Source: Desulfobulbaceae bacterium (GTDB taxonomy: Bacteria; Desulfobacterota; Desulfobulbia; Desulfobulbales; Desulfocapsaceae). Taken from it: 63,151 bases of DNA. The stretch lies in the NCBI GenBank assembly GCA_019163335.1, contig JAFLKM010000007.1:1-63151 (forward strand), given 5' to 3'. Each line of letters starts with the position of its first letter. Within the stretch, counting starts at the first letter, position 1. This document shows positions 7,248-16,077 of the stretch, piece by piece. Both the position numbers and the translations under genes were made by a program. Below the pieces are notes generated by a model. That model was not told where the DNA came from. It did not search any database and saw nothing but the letters and a program-made list of their open reading frames with translations.

Positions 7248-7314
7248 CAACATAAGCCAGAGTAGCCCGGTATTGGTGCCGGGTTGCTCATCAGCCATAA
7301 GAAAGGAAACCCGC

Positions 7315-7782
7315 ATGAGTTTAATGATTGGAATAGACCCCGGAGTCACCGGCGGCGTCGCTCTTTTTCTGGATGGCGAGCTGTTAGCAGTTGATCCACT
7401 CCCCACCCGCGCCCGGCTGTATGGTTCAGGGCTTCAGCTTGATGGTGCTGGCCTTAAGTCCTGGCTGATGGAGATGAGAGCAGGGCGGCCCTGTGTAGCG
7501 ATCTTAGAGGCGGTATCAAGCAGACCAGGGCAGGGCGTCCGTAGTGTATTCAATTTCGGGCACTGCCTGGGAACTATCGAGGGCGTGTTGGCATCGCTCG
7601 GTATTCCCTACCAGCTTGTCAGTGCCAGCGTATGGAAAAAACGGGCTGGTCTCATCGGTAAGCCAAAGAGCGCGTCAAGATCACTTGCTATGCAGTTGTT
7701 CCCTGACCAGACAGACAGGTTTAAGCGTGTCAAGGATGATGGCCTGGCTGAGGCGTGTCTAATAGCGAAGTTTGGGCAATAG
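7315..7782 (+). CDS. RuvC-like Holliday junction resolvase
   Basis: A 155-residue RNase H-fold endonuclease of the phage RuvC-like kind, resolving four-way junctions or branched DNA. The first strand MIGIDPGVTGGVAL carries the first catalytic Asp (about residue 7). AILEAVSSRPGQG holds the Glu (about 65), and the last acidic pair is in KDDGLAEACLIA near the C-terminus. FNFGHCLGTIEGVLASLGI is a family signature. ATG 7315 follows GAAAGGAAACCC; the upstream in-frame extension is not supported. In phages such enzymes clear branched DNA before packaging, which fits the next genes. Confidence 0.85.
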   Translation: MSLMIGIDPGVTGGVALFLDGELLAVDPLPTRARLYGSGLQLDGAGLKSWLMEMRAGRPCVAILEAVSSRPGQGVRSVFNFGHCLGTIEGVLASLGIPYQLVSASVWKKRAGLIGKPKSASRSLAMQLFPDQTDRFKRVKDDGLAEACLIAKFGQ

Positions 7783-7896
7783 GGGCCGAGGCAACGGGTC
7801 CTTCCTGGCCTTGACCCCTTAACCGGGATCATCGACCCCTTAAAACAGTCGGATGTGAATTTGAAAAATAAGCATAGAAAACAAGAGGTTGAAAAG

Positions 7897-8463
7897 ATGG
7901 AATTTGATACCCAAACGGCAGTAATAAAGCACCTGACAGGCCTTGGCTACAAGGCCACCCGTTGCAATGTCTCGTATCATGTGAAACTCGGACACCTGGC
8001 CAAAGTAAACGGCAGATTCCCCCTGGACTTGGTAACCCGGTTCGCTGAGTCGTACCTCGTAAAATCTGATACAGGGCTAACCATCGGCACCTCTGAGCTT
8101 ATAGGCGCAAAGGAGCTGAAAACCCGCCTTGAGGCTGAGAGACTACAGGAACAAGTCCACATGGCAAGGCTGCAACGTGAACGGCTCCAAGGAAAATACA
8201 TTTCCAGGGAAGAGGTCTATCTCGAACTTGCCGCCCGCGCCGTTGTCATTGGTACAGGTCTGTCGCACATGTTCCAGATTAAAGGGATTGATATCATCAG
8301 CACGGTTGAGGGGAAGACTGCCCGATATCCGGAATTAATCGAATTCCTACAAGGTGAGGTGGATGAACTGCTTAACAGCTACGCCTCTACTGATGAGTTT
8401 GAGGTGCTGTTCGAGGAGGCGGCGGCTGGGATTGAAAAAACCACTGACCCAGACCAAGGGTAA
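7897..8463 (+). CDS. Terminase small subunit-like protein (Nu1/TerS-type)
   Basis: A 188-residue protein starting with an HTH-like segment (FDTQTAVIKHLTGLGYKATR), then a charged coiled coil of about 40 residues (KELKTRLEAERLQEQVHMAR). GKYISREEVYLELAARAVVI and a helical tail with YPELIEFLQGEVDELLNSYA follow. That order, HTH, coiled coil, then a REEV-type helical domain, is what I associate with Nu1/TerS proteins, which mark DNA for packaging. ATG 7897 follows AAGAGG; a GTG at 7855 has no ribosome site. No large terminase is present, as in satellites that redirect helper packaging. Moderate confidence. Confidence 0.55.
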   Translation: MEFDTQTAVIKHLTGLGYKATRCNVSYHVKLGHLAKVNGRFPLDLVTRFAESYLVKSDTGLTIGTSELIGAKELKTRLEAERLQEQVHMARLQRERLQGKYISREEVYLELAARAVVIGTGLSHMFQIKGIDIISTVEGKTARYPELIEFLQGEVDELLNSYASTDEFEVLFEEAAAGIEKTTDPDQG

Positions 8464-8513
8464 AAGCCTTTTTATTGGCTAGGTGCAGTTGATCAGATAA
8501 GGGAGAGACATCA

Positions 8514-8729
8514 ATGGCGGTAAAAAAACCGGAAAAGGGATTGCTAGGACTAAAGGAAATCGTCGGATATACAGGATACAGCCGCAAGACCCTGGTTAAG
8601 CTGACCAGGGATGATAACTTCCCCATGGTCAAGCTGAATGGCAGCAATTGGGAGAGCGACACTGAGTTGATCGATGTGTGGAGAATGCAGAAGATCCTGA
8701 GCCTGACCGATCAAATTGAACAGGCTTGA
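8514..8729 (+). CDS. Small HTH DNA-binding protein
   Basis: A 71-residue protein with one helix-turn-helix: LGLKEIVGYTGYSRKTLVKL (about 10-30), then NFPMVKLNGSNWESDTELID. This form is shared by Nu1-type terminase N-termini, AlpA and excisionases. ATG 8514 has a weak GAGAGACATCA upstream. It is the last gene before the terminator and attR. It could be a second packaging-recognition protein or the excisionase; nothing in the sequence decides between them. Confidence 0.65.
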   Translation: MAVKKPEKGLLGLKEIVGYTGYSRKTLVKLTRDDNFPMVKLNGSNWESDTELIDVWRMQKILSLTDQIEQA

Positions 8730-8754
8730 AATTAATTTCCGCCGTTGCAATGAG

Positions 8755-8789
8755 CCACCCTCCTTTTTCCTGGTTGGTGGTTTTTTTTC
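8755..8789 (+). terminator. Terminator closing the element's operon
   Basis: CCACC (8755-8759) pairs with GGTGG (8776-8780) and is followed by eight T residues. It lies 26 bp after the last gene of the element and before the right-hand arm repeat. The short stem makes it a moderate call. Confidence 0.6.
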
Positions 8790-8844
8790 TTCAGAAGGTA
8801 GAGATAATGGTGCTGTCGGAATACTGACTTGTACCCGGAAGTAG

Positions 8845-8871
8845 CGATTTCATCTAACCGGCATCTAACCG
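8845..8871. repeat. Right copy of the integrase arm-type repeat
   Basis: Twenty-seven bases identical to 728-754, again with two CATCTAACCG units at 11-bp spacing. It is 42 bp from the attR core, while the left copy is 121 bp from its core. The palindromic extension present on the left is absent here. Confidence 0.75.
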
Positions 8872-8912
8872 AGGGCTCGAGCCTTCATCCAAAAGAGAGC
8901 TAAACCCTTGAT

Positions 8913-8993
<81 letters not shown>

Positions 8994-9114
8994 TTTATGT
9001 TTAACGAGTAAAAAGTTGATCCACTAACTATCAATTTTATGGTACTATGTCAAGATTGGATCAATGCAGCCCCCATGAAACTTCAGTTTGCACCGCAGGA
9101 TTCCCTCTCTTATC

Positions 9115-10638
9115 ATGCCGTATCTTTTCCTCTTTATTCTTTCTTCTCTCTTGCTGACGGCCTGTTCCGAGACGCCCCCCTCTGAACAAACCAAGGATTC
9201 CGCCACAAAAGCAACTGTCGTTGTTCCTCCTGAGCATAATGGGTGCAGGCGCTGTCACGCTGTGCATCAAGACAAGGCCCATGACTTTTCCTGTTCAGAC
9301 TGTCATGGCGGGAACGACACCAGCAACGACAATCAGACTGCCCATCTTGGTCTCATCGCCCGGCCCGCTCATCCGACATCAATGGCCAAGAGTTGCGGGC
9401 GCTGTCATCCCGACCAGTCAGCAGGGGTTGCAGAGTCCATTCATTTTACCTTGGCAGGCAAGATCAATCAGGTGCGAAAGGCCTTTGGCGCAAATGCTCC
9501 TTTAGACAATCTCACCCAGGTCCCCATAACCGAGGTACCGGAGTCGCCCCTGCAACTGGCAGACGACCTCTTACGTCGGCGTTGTCTGCGCTGCCACCCC
9601 TACTCCAGCGGTGATCCCTATCCGCTTGTGGGTCACGGCACCGGGTGCGCGGCCTGTCACCTTGACTTTAACGACGGCGCACCGGCCACCCATACCTTCC
9701 TGGCTGCCCCCACCGACAAACAATGTCTGCAATGCCACTACGGAAACTGGGTGGGTGCCGATTATCATGGCCGTTTTGAGCATGACTTCAACGAAGAATA
9801 CCGAACCCCATACTTCACCCGTGCATCCGCCGATAAAGCCCCGATACGGCCCTATGGGGTTGAATTTCATCAACTCGCCCCGGACATCCACCAGCAGCAG
9901 GGGATGATCTGCATTGACTGCCATAACGGGGCTGAACTCATGAACAGTTCAAAGTCTCAGTCCATCCGCTGTCAGGATTGCCATCTCCAGCAAAGCCTGG
10001 AAAAGGCGCTGCCCTCCAATGTGACAGCAGAAGCAGGCCAATACTTCCTCCAATCCAAGGGAGACAAGCGGCGCCATGCGATCCCTGTGATGAGCCATCC
10101 AGCCCATACCGCCTATCGGGACTCAATGGACTGCCAGGTTTGCCATGCCCAGTGGGCCTTCAATGATATCGGTACTCACCTGCTCCGGAATGACACCATT
10201 GAACAGGACACATTCTGGCGGCTGACAACTCAGGGAAGCTGGGAGGTGGAACAGATTCTCTCTAATAACCAGAGTCCTGACACCTCTACCACCTTGCCTC
10301 CAACCATGGCTGACAAGATCAGCGGGGAGCTGAAGCAAGGAATATGGCATCAAGGCTATACCATGCGCCGTTGGGAAACGATCCAGCTTGGACGGGATGA
10401 AAAGGGGAAAATTTCGGTCATGCGACCAATCCTTGATCTGCATCTTTCTTGGATTGATGAAAATCATACGGTCCGTTTTGATGCCATCACTGCCCTCTCA
10501 GACAATAAAGGACTTCTTCCCTACGTCCCGCATACAACGGGACATGCGGGAATGTTCTACCGGCAGCGTTTACAGGATTTTTACCAGATGGAAAATGCGG
10601 AAAAGAATGCAGTGAAAAAAGAATCTCTGAAGCAATGA
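9115..10638 (+). CDS. Nine-heme cytochrome c lipoprotein
   Basis: A 507-residue exported multiheme cytochrome. The N-terminus is a lipoprotein signal, hydrophobic stretch then LLTAC, so the Cys near residue 17 would be lipidated. Nine CxxCH heme sites can be counted (CRRCH, CSDCH, CGRCH, CLRCH, CAACH, CLQCH, CIDCH, CQDCH, CQVCH), all in the first two thirds; the last 150 residues are heme-free. ATG 9115 gives the cleanest signal peptide; an in-frame TTG at 9088 would extend it. A role in periplasmic or outer-surface electron transfer is expected, but I cannot name the partner. It is monocistronic and convergent with trpF. Confidence 0.85.
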   Translation: MPYLFLFILSSLLLTACSETPPSEQTKDSATKATVVVPPEHNGCRRCHAVHQDKAHDFSCSDCHGGNDTSNDNQTAHLGLIARPAHPTSMAKSCGRCHPDQSAGVAESIHFTLAGKINQVRKAFGANAPLDNLTQVPITEVPESPLQLADDLLRRRCLRCHPYSSGDPYPLVGHGTGCAACHLDFNDGAPATHTFLAAPTDKQCLQCHYGNWVGADYHGRFEHDFNEEYRTPYFTRASADKAPIRPYGVEFHQLAPDIHQQQGMICIDCHNGAELMNSSKSQSIRCQDCHLQQSLEKALPSNVTAEAGQYFLQSKGDKRRHAIPVMSHPAHTAYRDSMDCQVCHAQWAFNDIGTHLLRNDTIEQDTFWRLTTQGSWEVEQILSNNQSPDTSTTLPPTMADKISGELKQGIWHQGYTMRRWETIQLGRDEKGKISVMRPILDLHLSWIDENHTVRFDAITALSDNKGLLPYVPHTTGHAGMFYRQRLQDFYQMENAEKNAVKKESLKQ

Positions 10639-10657
10639 TGAAGGGGCTGACAGCAAA

Positions 10658-11323
10658 TCAGCCCTCCAGTCGTACTCCCTGGTCAGCCAGCCTGACCTGT
10701 TCCATAAGGGCATGCAATTTATCGTAATCTTTCTGACCCGGGGCACGCTCCACACCAGAATTTACATCAATGGCAAAAGGCCGCACCAGACTAATCGCCT
10801 CCCGCACATTCTCGGGCCCGATCCCGCCGGCAAGAATCAGGGGTAACTGCAAGTTCAGCCTGCTGATAATCGTCCAGTCAAAGACCAAGCCCGTCCCTCC
10901 CGCAATGCCCTTGCTGTAGGTATCCAGCAAAACACCCTGCGCCACCTCTTCATAGGGGGAAAACAGATCAGCATGCGAGTCCCCGCTCACCCGAAAGGCC
11001 TTGATCACCTTGCAGGGGGCGGAAGAACGAGCCAGACGCTCACAGTACTTAGAATCTTCACTACCATGCAACTGGGCATAGGAAAGCCCGCAATAGGCAA
11101 TGATTTCTTCGACCTCTATGGGATCACGGTCAACAAAGACACCAACACAGTCAACAAAGGGAGGTAATTCAGAAATGATCTCCCGCGCATCTTCCGGTAA
11201 AATATACCTTGGACTTTCTTCCACAAAGATAAACCCCAGGGCGTCAACCCCGGCCCGTACACCCTCTTCGGCGTCGTAAAGATTGGTGATTCCACACATC
11301 TTCACCCGCGTTCTGGCAGCCAT
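10658..11323 (-). CDS. trpF: Phosphoribosylanthranilate isomerase
   Basis: Catalyses the Amadori rearrangement of phosphoribosylanthranilate in tryptophan synthesis. The 221-residue TIM barrel begins VKMCGITNLYDA, with the catalytic Cys at about residue 10. LLDTYSKGIAGGTGLVFDW holds the general acid Asp (about 133), and LILAGGIGPENV and AIDVNSGVERAPGQKD form the phosphate-binding end. The start follows AGGAGGG. It is the last of trpG-D-C-F in this window. trpB and trpA do not follow; the next gene converges from the other strand. Confidence 0.95.
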   Translation of the reverse strand: MAARTRVKMCGITNLYDAEEGVRAGVDALGFIFVEESPRYILPEDAREIISELPPFVDCVGVFVDRDPIEVEEIIAYCGLSYAQLHGSEDSKYCERLARSSAPCKVIKAFRVSGDSHADLFSPYEEVAQGVLLDTYSKGIAGGTGLVFDWTIISRLNLQLPLILAGGIGPENVREAISLVRPFAIDVNSGVERAPGQKDYDKLHALMEQVRLADQGVRLEG

Positions 11324-11359
11324 GCTCCCTCCTGTTAAGATAATAAAAAAGACTCCAAC

Positions 11360-12136
11360 TCAAATGCCGCGCAAACCGCGTAAAGTATTGCCACCGGAAC
11401 TTCCCCGCATCAGTGTTTCTCCGATCAATGCGGCGGTGATCCCTTCTTCCTGAAGGCGCTGGAGATCAGCCCTGGTCCTCAGGCCCGACTCGCCAACCAC
11501 CGGTATGTCCGCAGGAATTAATTTCTTCAGCCGAAAGGTAGTTTCAACATCCATGGAAAAATCCTTGAGATTCCGGTTATTCACCCCGATCAGGGCGGCC
11601 CCGGCTGCAAGCACAATCTCAAGTTCCCGCTCATCATGGACTTCGACCAGGGAATCCATCCCAAATTCCCGGGCACAGGCCTGAAAATCCTGCAACTGTT
11701 GCGGATCTAGAATGGAGGCCATCAGCAGAATAGCATCAGCACCATAGATATGGGCCTCCTCAATCTGGATTACATCAATGATGAACTCCTTGCGCAGCAC
11801 CGGCAATTTTACCTCTTCCCGAACTTGCAGGAGATAGAGCAGACTGCCCTGGAAAAACTGTTCATCCGTCAACACCGATATGGCCTGGGCCCCATCATCT
11901 TCATAGGCCCTGGCAATGGCAACCGGATCAAAATCAGGGCAAATCACCCCTTTTGACGGCGAGGCCTTCTTGCACTCGGCAATAATAGCGACGCCGGGAT
12001 AATCAATGAGCGCCCGCCGGAATCCTCGAGGCGGATCAATGGGCTTGTCGGCGAACTGGGACGGGAGATGAATCCCGGTGGTCTTCAGGAGGCTGACCTC
12101 TTCTTTCTTCCTGGCAACTATTCTATCTAAAATCAT
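11360..12136 (-). CDS. trpC: Indole-3-glycerol phosphate synthase
   Basis: Closes the indole ring from CdRP. The 258-residue barrel shows the family order: MILDRIVARKKEEV, then IAECKKASPSKGVI with catalytic Lys and Glu (about 55), VLTDEQFFQGS, LRKEFIIDVIQIEEA, ALIGVNNRNLKDFSMD and VVGESGLRTRADL near the end. It lies 36 bp upstream of trpF and 58 bp downstream of trpD in one operon. Length is normal and no key residue appears lost. Confidence 0.95.
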   Translation of the reverse strand: MILDRIVARKKEEVSLLKTTGIHLPSQFADKPIDPPRGFRRALIDYPGVAIIAECKKASPSKGVICPDFDPVAIARAYEDDGAQAISVLTDEQFFQGSLLYLLQVREEVKLPVLRKEFIIDVIQIEEAHIYGADAILLMASILDPQQLQDFQACAREFGMDSLVEVHDERELEIVLAAGAALIGVNNRNLKDFSMDVETTFRLKKLIPADIPVVGESGLRTRADLQRLQEEGITAALIGETLMRGSSGGNTLRGLRGI

Positions 12137-12194
12137 GGCAATAAATCACAAAATATCTTTTTATATCAAAAACATAAAAAATTTCAGAGAATTG

Positions 12195-13250
12195 TTACAA
12201 CGCTCGACAGAAAGCCACCAGCTGATCAAGCTTGGCGATGGCCTTGCCTGAGTCGATGATCTCTGCCGCCTTTTCGACCCCTGCCTGCAAATCCAGTGCG
12301 ACCCCGGCGGCCATCAGGGCTGCCCCGCTGTTGATAAGCAGCATATCCCGTTTGGGGCCCAACTCTCCTTCCAAAATCGCCCGCATCTGCTTGGCTGCCT
12401 CCTGGCCGGTTGTCCCGCCCTTGAGATCAGTCAGCAAGGCACGGGGCAATCCAAGTTGTTCCGGGGTGACGGTGTAGGTCGTCACCTTTCCATGATTCAG
12501 ATCGGAAATCCTGGTGCTGCCGGTGACGGTCAATTCATCCAGATTCCCCTCACCATGCACCACCAACGCCCGCCTGGAACCCAGCCGCCCCAGCACCTCG
12601 GCCAGTGGCTCGGTCAATTCCGGCGCAAAGACTCCCAGTACTTGGACATTTGCACCGGCAGGATTGGTCAGGGGGCCAAGAATATTAAAGATGGTCCTGA
12701 TTCCAATTTCCCGGCGCGGCCCGATGGCATGTTTCATTGCCCCATGCAGAGCCGGGGCAAACAGGAAACCGATACCAACTTCCTGCACACAACGGCCAAT
12801 CTGCTCCGGGCTCAGATTCAGGGAAACCCCGGCAGCCTCAAGGACATCTGCACTGCCGCAATGACTGGAAACGGAACGGTTGCCATGTTTGGCCACCGCA
12901 ATGCCTGCGCCGGCCACAACAAAGGCTGAAGTCGTGGAAACATTAAAGGTGCCGGAACCATCCCCGCCGGTTCCACAGGTATCCACGAGAATTCCACCAT
13001 GCTCAAGGTCAATGCCGGTGGCAATGGGAGTCGCCTTGTGCCGCATGACCCGCACCGCGCCGGTAATCTCCGACACTGTTTCGCCTTTCATGCGCAGGGC
13101 TGTGATAAAAGAACCAATCTGGGCTGCGGTTGCCGCTCCGCCCATGATCTCATCCATCACCTCAATCATTTCATTTTCATCAAGATCCTGACGGGTCACG
13201 ACCTTGCTGATTGCCTGTTTGATATCCATTTTTCGATCCACTACTGTCAA
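12195..13250 (-). CDS. trpD: Anthranilate phosphoribosyltransferase
   Basis: Transfers phosphoribose from PRPP to anthranilate. The 351-residue protein has the helical N-terminal domain with [20 protein letters not shown], the diagnostic [18 protein letters not shown] (PRPP loop, about residue 90), [18 protein letters not shown] and GPLTNPAGA. The start overlaps the trpG stop (ATGA), indicating translational coupling; an internal Met 7 codons later is an alternative. No fusion to trpG is present, unlike in E. coli. Confidence 0.95.
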   Translation of the reverse strand: MTVVDRKMDIKQAISKVVTRQDLDENEMIEVMDEIMGGAATAAQIGSFITALRMKGETVSEITGAVRVMRHKATPIATGIDLEHGGILVDTCGTGGDGSGTFNVSTTSAFVVAGAGIAVAKHGNRSVSSHCGSADVLEAAGVSLNLSPEQIGRCVQEVGIGFLFAPALHGAMKHAIGPRREIGIRTIFNILGPLTNPAGANVQVLGVFAPELTEPLAEVLGRLGSRRALVVHGEGNLDELTVTGSTRISDLNHGKVTTYTVTPEQLGLPRALLTDLKGGTTGQEAAKQMRAILEGELGPKRDMLLINSGAALMAAGVALDLQAGVEKAAEIIDSGKAIAKLDQLVAFCRAL

Positions 13251-13852
13251 TGATTCAACAACGTAAGATAATCAGGACTCATAAAATTTTTAAGCAGAGT
13301 AATCCCCGCCGGAGTCATGATGGATTCCGGATGGAACTGCACGCCCTCAATGGCCAGGGTCTTGTGACGCAGCCCCATCAGCTCGCCTTCATCGGTGCGG
13401 GCGCTGATTTCAAGGCAATCGGGCAAAGTTGCCTCTTCCACCACCAGGGAGTGATACCGCATGCCATCAAAAGGGTTGGGCAGGGAGGTGAAAACCCCCT
13501 TGCCGTCATGGTGGATGGGCGAGGTCTTGCCATGCATGATCCGCCTGGCTCGCACTGTTGCCCCGCCAAAGGCCTCGCCCATGGACTGGTGGCCAAGGCA
13601 GACGCCAAGGATGGGAATCTTGCCGGCAAAATGCCTAATGGAAGCAATGGAGATCCCCGCCTGAATCGGGTCACAGGGGCCGGGAGAGATCAGTAATCGA
13701 TCCGGGCGCAAGGCCTCGATCTCTGCAAGGGTGATCTTGTCATTGCGGAAGACCTTAATGTCTGCCTTCTGCCCCATGGCCGCGCTGTTCCCGGCAATGG
13801 TCTGAACAATATTATAGGTAAACGAATCGTAATTATCAATAATGACCAGCAT
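13247..13852 (-). CDS. trpG: Anthranilate synthase glutaminase subunit
   Basis: Class I glutamine amidotransferase that feeds ammonia to TrpE. The 201-residue protein reads [31 protein letters not shown], then the nucleophile elbow [13 protein letters not shown] (catalytic Cys about residue 83), and ends with [12 protein letters not shown] containing the His-Glu pair. It is the first gene of trpG-D-C-F here, separated from trpE by 2.2 kb carrying a diguanylate cyclase gene and repeats. Confidence 0.95.
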   Translation of the reverse strand: MLVIIDNYDSFTYNIVQTIAGNSAAMGQKADIKVFRNDKITLAEIEALRPDRLLISPGPCDPIQAGISIASIRHFAGKIPILGVCLGHQSMGEAFGGATVRARRIMHGKTSPIHHDGKGVFTSLPNPFDGMRYHSLVVEEATLPDCLEISARTDEGELMGLRHKTLAIEGVQFHPESIMTPAGITLLKNFMSPDYLTLLNH

Positions 13853-14211
13853 AATCTAAGCCGTTTGAATAAAAGAAGTAAGGCGGCACAAAGGTAAGTG
13901 TGGCCGCATAATTAGTTATAATTTCTCGCCTTGATAAACGCACCCAATAGTCAGTAACGAGCGCAAATAACCGGAGGCGAAGGAGCACACAGACTGAGCG
14001 AGTCCGAGGTTACTTGCATCTTGGTTTATCTTACACCAGATAAACCAGGATGCCCACATTTGCCATAGTAAGCAGAATATTCGCCAATATAAAATCAATA
14101 AGTCAGCAGCGTCTCCATTGGTTCACCTTTGATTCTTCCAGTTCGTGATTTTTCTGGATTCCGGCTTTCTCCGAGATGACGAATCTTCAACAAATCGGTG
14201 CGTTCCCTGGG
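13853..14211. other. Intergenic region between dgc and trpG, with repeats
   Basis: It holds one 39-bp flanking repeat (13917-13955), a longer possible fold closed by GTAAC (13954-13958) and GTTAC, and a hairpin TGGTTTATCT/AGATAAACCA (about 14022-14047). No gene is supported; a 60-codon minus-strand frame here looks accidental. I could not identify a trpG promoter with confidence. Confidence 0.5.
13917..13955 (+). repeat. Flanking direct repeat of the dgc cassette, copy 1
   Basis: Thirty-nine bases matching 15668-15706 at 34 positions, in the same orientation. The common core includes GCCTTG-N-TAAACG and CCCAATAGTCAGT. The two copies lie on either side of the diguanylate cyclase gene and its intergenic sequence. 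Confidence 0.75.
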
Positions 14212-15603
14212 CTACTCACCGGACTGTGCCGCTATGCATACCTGGTTACGCCCCATGGCCTTGGCTTGATACAGCGCGATGTCAGCTTGTTTGAGTAGAA
14301 ACTCCAGGTTTTCTTCCGGGTTGAATTCACAAACCCCGAAGCTTGCTGTAATTCGGTGCGGGTAACGCTCGATCTGCAGTGCATCGCTGTCCAACAATTG
14401 CCGCAACCGCTCGGCCTGCTCGAACGCATCGGCCTGGGCGGTTGCGGGAAGCAAAATAAGAAACTCCTCACCACCCCACCGGGAGACGATATCCTGCTCA
14501 CGGACCGCGCTCTCAAATACTCGCGACAGGGTGATCAGCACTTCGTCGCCAATGTCATGCCCAAACTGATCGTTGATATTCTTGAAATAGTCAATGTCCA
14601 CCAGCACCAATGAAAATGCACCGCCGGTTCGCCCAAAGCGCGCTATTTCATTTTGCAAGAAGCGGTGCATGGCGCGCCGGTTGATGAGCTTGGTCAAGAA
14701 GTCTGTGCGTGCGGTCTCTTCGAGCAGCAGTGCTATCTGCTCGCACTTACCCATCTCCGCGTTCAACTGCTGATTGGCCAGGCTCAGTTCAGTAGTGCGT
14801 TGCTCGACGCGTCGTTCAAGGTCGGCCTGCGACTGCTGCAATCGGGTCAACATGTCACCAAAGGTCACGGCCAGCTGATCAAGCTCGTCGCCTTCCCGGC
14901 GCAATGCCGCGCCGGTTGACGTACCGACCTCCAGACAACGCCGATGCAAGGCATTGATCCGTCTGACCAGGCTGCGCGAAAGGAAATGACTGAACAGGAA
15001 GGCCAGCAGTATCGAAAAAGCAAACGACAGAGCACCGGTGACCTTCAGTTCATGGAGCTTGTTTGACACTTCGTCGGCGCGCATGTCGATACCTATGATG
15101 TAATGCCCGCCACCACCGCTGAGGGGAGCAAATCCCGACATGAAGGTGCCCCACTTGTCGGTAAACAGCTCACGGTTACTGCTGGGTTTACTGAAGCCTT
15201 CGAGTAAGGCCGGCACGATTACCGTGTAGACCTCACCGGGATCAGCCGGGGTATCAGGGTCGGAATCCAGCACAAAGCGAATCTCTGGCCCGTTTCGCCG
15301 CATGACATAGATAAAGGCGATATCCGGATTCGTTGCGACCAACTCACGTAAATGGGCAACGCCCTTTTTATAGCTTTCGTGGGTCTTGTCGGCAGGGGAG
15401 GTGATCTGATCGAGATCGCTAACATCGACCAAACTACTGAGCAAGGCCGCACTGTATTTCAGGCGCGCCTGCACGCTTTCCAGCAAGCTGTTGATGGCAT
15501 TCTGATAAAAGTAAGAGCCAATACTCCCCGAAACCATAACAATGGCCAGGAAGTGACTCAGGAACAGCTTTTTTCCGGTAGATAAGTTCATCCGTTTACT
15601 CAA
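14212..15603 (-). CDS. Membrane-bound diguanylate cyclase (sensor-HAMP-GGDEF)
   Basis: A 463-residue protein that would make cyclic di-GMP from GTP. One membrane helix near the N-terminus (about 12-30) and a second at about 180-200 bound a periplasmic sensing domain. A HAMP-like segment, a coiled coil (SQADLERRVEQRTTELSLAN) and a GGDEF domain from about residue 295 follow. The active site is WGGEEF, with the inhibitory I-site REQD five residues before it, so activity with product inhibition is expected. The gene interrupts the trp cluster, has no functional link to it, and is flanked by direct repeats, which suggests insertion. Confidence 0.9.
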   Translation of the reverse strand: MSKRMNLSTGKKLFLSHFLAIVMVSGSIGSYFYQNAINSLLESVQARLKYSAALLSSLVDVSDLDQITSPADKTHESYKKGVAHLRELVATNPDIAFIYVMRRNGPEIRFVLDSDPDTPADPGEVYTVIVPALLEGFSKPSSNRELFTDKWGTFMSGFAPLSGGGGHYIIGIDMRADEVSNKLHELKVTGALSFAFSILLAFLFSHFLSRSLVRRINALHRRCLEVGTSTGAALRREGDELDQLAVTFGDMLTRLQQSQADLERRVEQRTTELSLANQQLNAEMGKCEQIALLLEETARTDFLTKLINRRAMHRFLQNEIARFGRTGGAFSLVLVDIDYFKNINDQFGHDIGDEVLITLSRVFESAVREQDIVSRWGGEEFLILLPATAQADAFEQAERLRQLLDSDALQIERYPHRITASFGVCEFNPEENLEFLLKQADIALYQAKAMGRNQVCIAAQSGE

Positions 15604-16077
15604 TCGTCATTCATGGCAATACACCTGACATCATGAAAAGTGTTATGGGTATGGCCATAATACTATCTATAATTTCATGCCTTGGTAAACGAGCCCAATA
15701 GTCAGTGGAAGCAATTGAACAAGAAGGCAGCAGTAAAACTGCTGCCTGATTTTATCTTATGTGTCAGGAGCCAGTTCGCTGTAAGAAGTTTCCGCTTCAG
15801 GAAAAAAATCAAAAAACGATTCTGGAATCAGCTCATTGCATTGCTGGACGCCGTTTTCATTCATCAGCCAGTCTTCTCTGGCTGATGAATGAAAAGAGCA
15901 TAAGGTGCCGTAAAGCTCTTCAAGCAAGGGAAAAGACCTGCCCTCTGTCAACGGCCTTGCTTCATGACACACGCCACACCAGAAAACAGCCCTAACAGAT
16001 GCTGTTTTCTGGATGCGGCATAAGAGTCCGTAGACTCTACGAGCAAGTAAGAGACCTTGCTCGTAGAGCAACGGTCT
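15604..16077. repeat. trpE-dgc spacer: flanking repeat, hairpins and tandem 120-bp units
   Basis: From left to right: the second 39-bp flanking repeat (15668-15706), a 9-bp hairpin AGGCAGCAG/CTGCTGCCT (15725-15747) able to act as a terminator either way, then two related 120-bp units (about 15841-15960 and 15961-16080). The units contain an 18-bp perfect hairpin (15854-15895), a 12-bp perfect hairpin (15979-16012) and a 13-bp one (16035-16068). A 104-codon minus frame spans this region but is made of the repeats, and I do not call it a gene. Confidence 0.7.
15668..15706 (+). repeat. Flanking direct repeat of the dgc cassette, copy 2
   Basis: Same orientation as 13917-13955, with five mismatches in 39 bases. 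It lies 65 bp upstream of the dgc start codon. Confidence 0.75.

Noticed and set aside
7801-7845. Direct repeat GACCCCTTAA before the TerS-like gene
   Set aside because: Only two short copies with no wider symmetry; probably chance or a minor duplication.
15757-16071. A 104-codon minus-strand frame after trpE
   Set aside because: It is composed of the hairpin-bearing tandem units; its internal peptide similarity comes from the DNA repeat, and no ribosome site is present.
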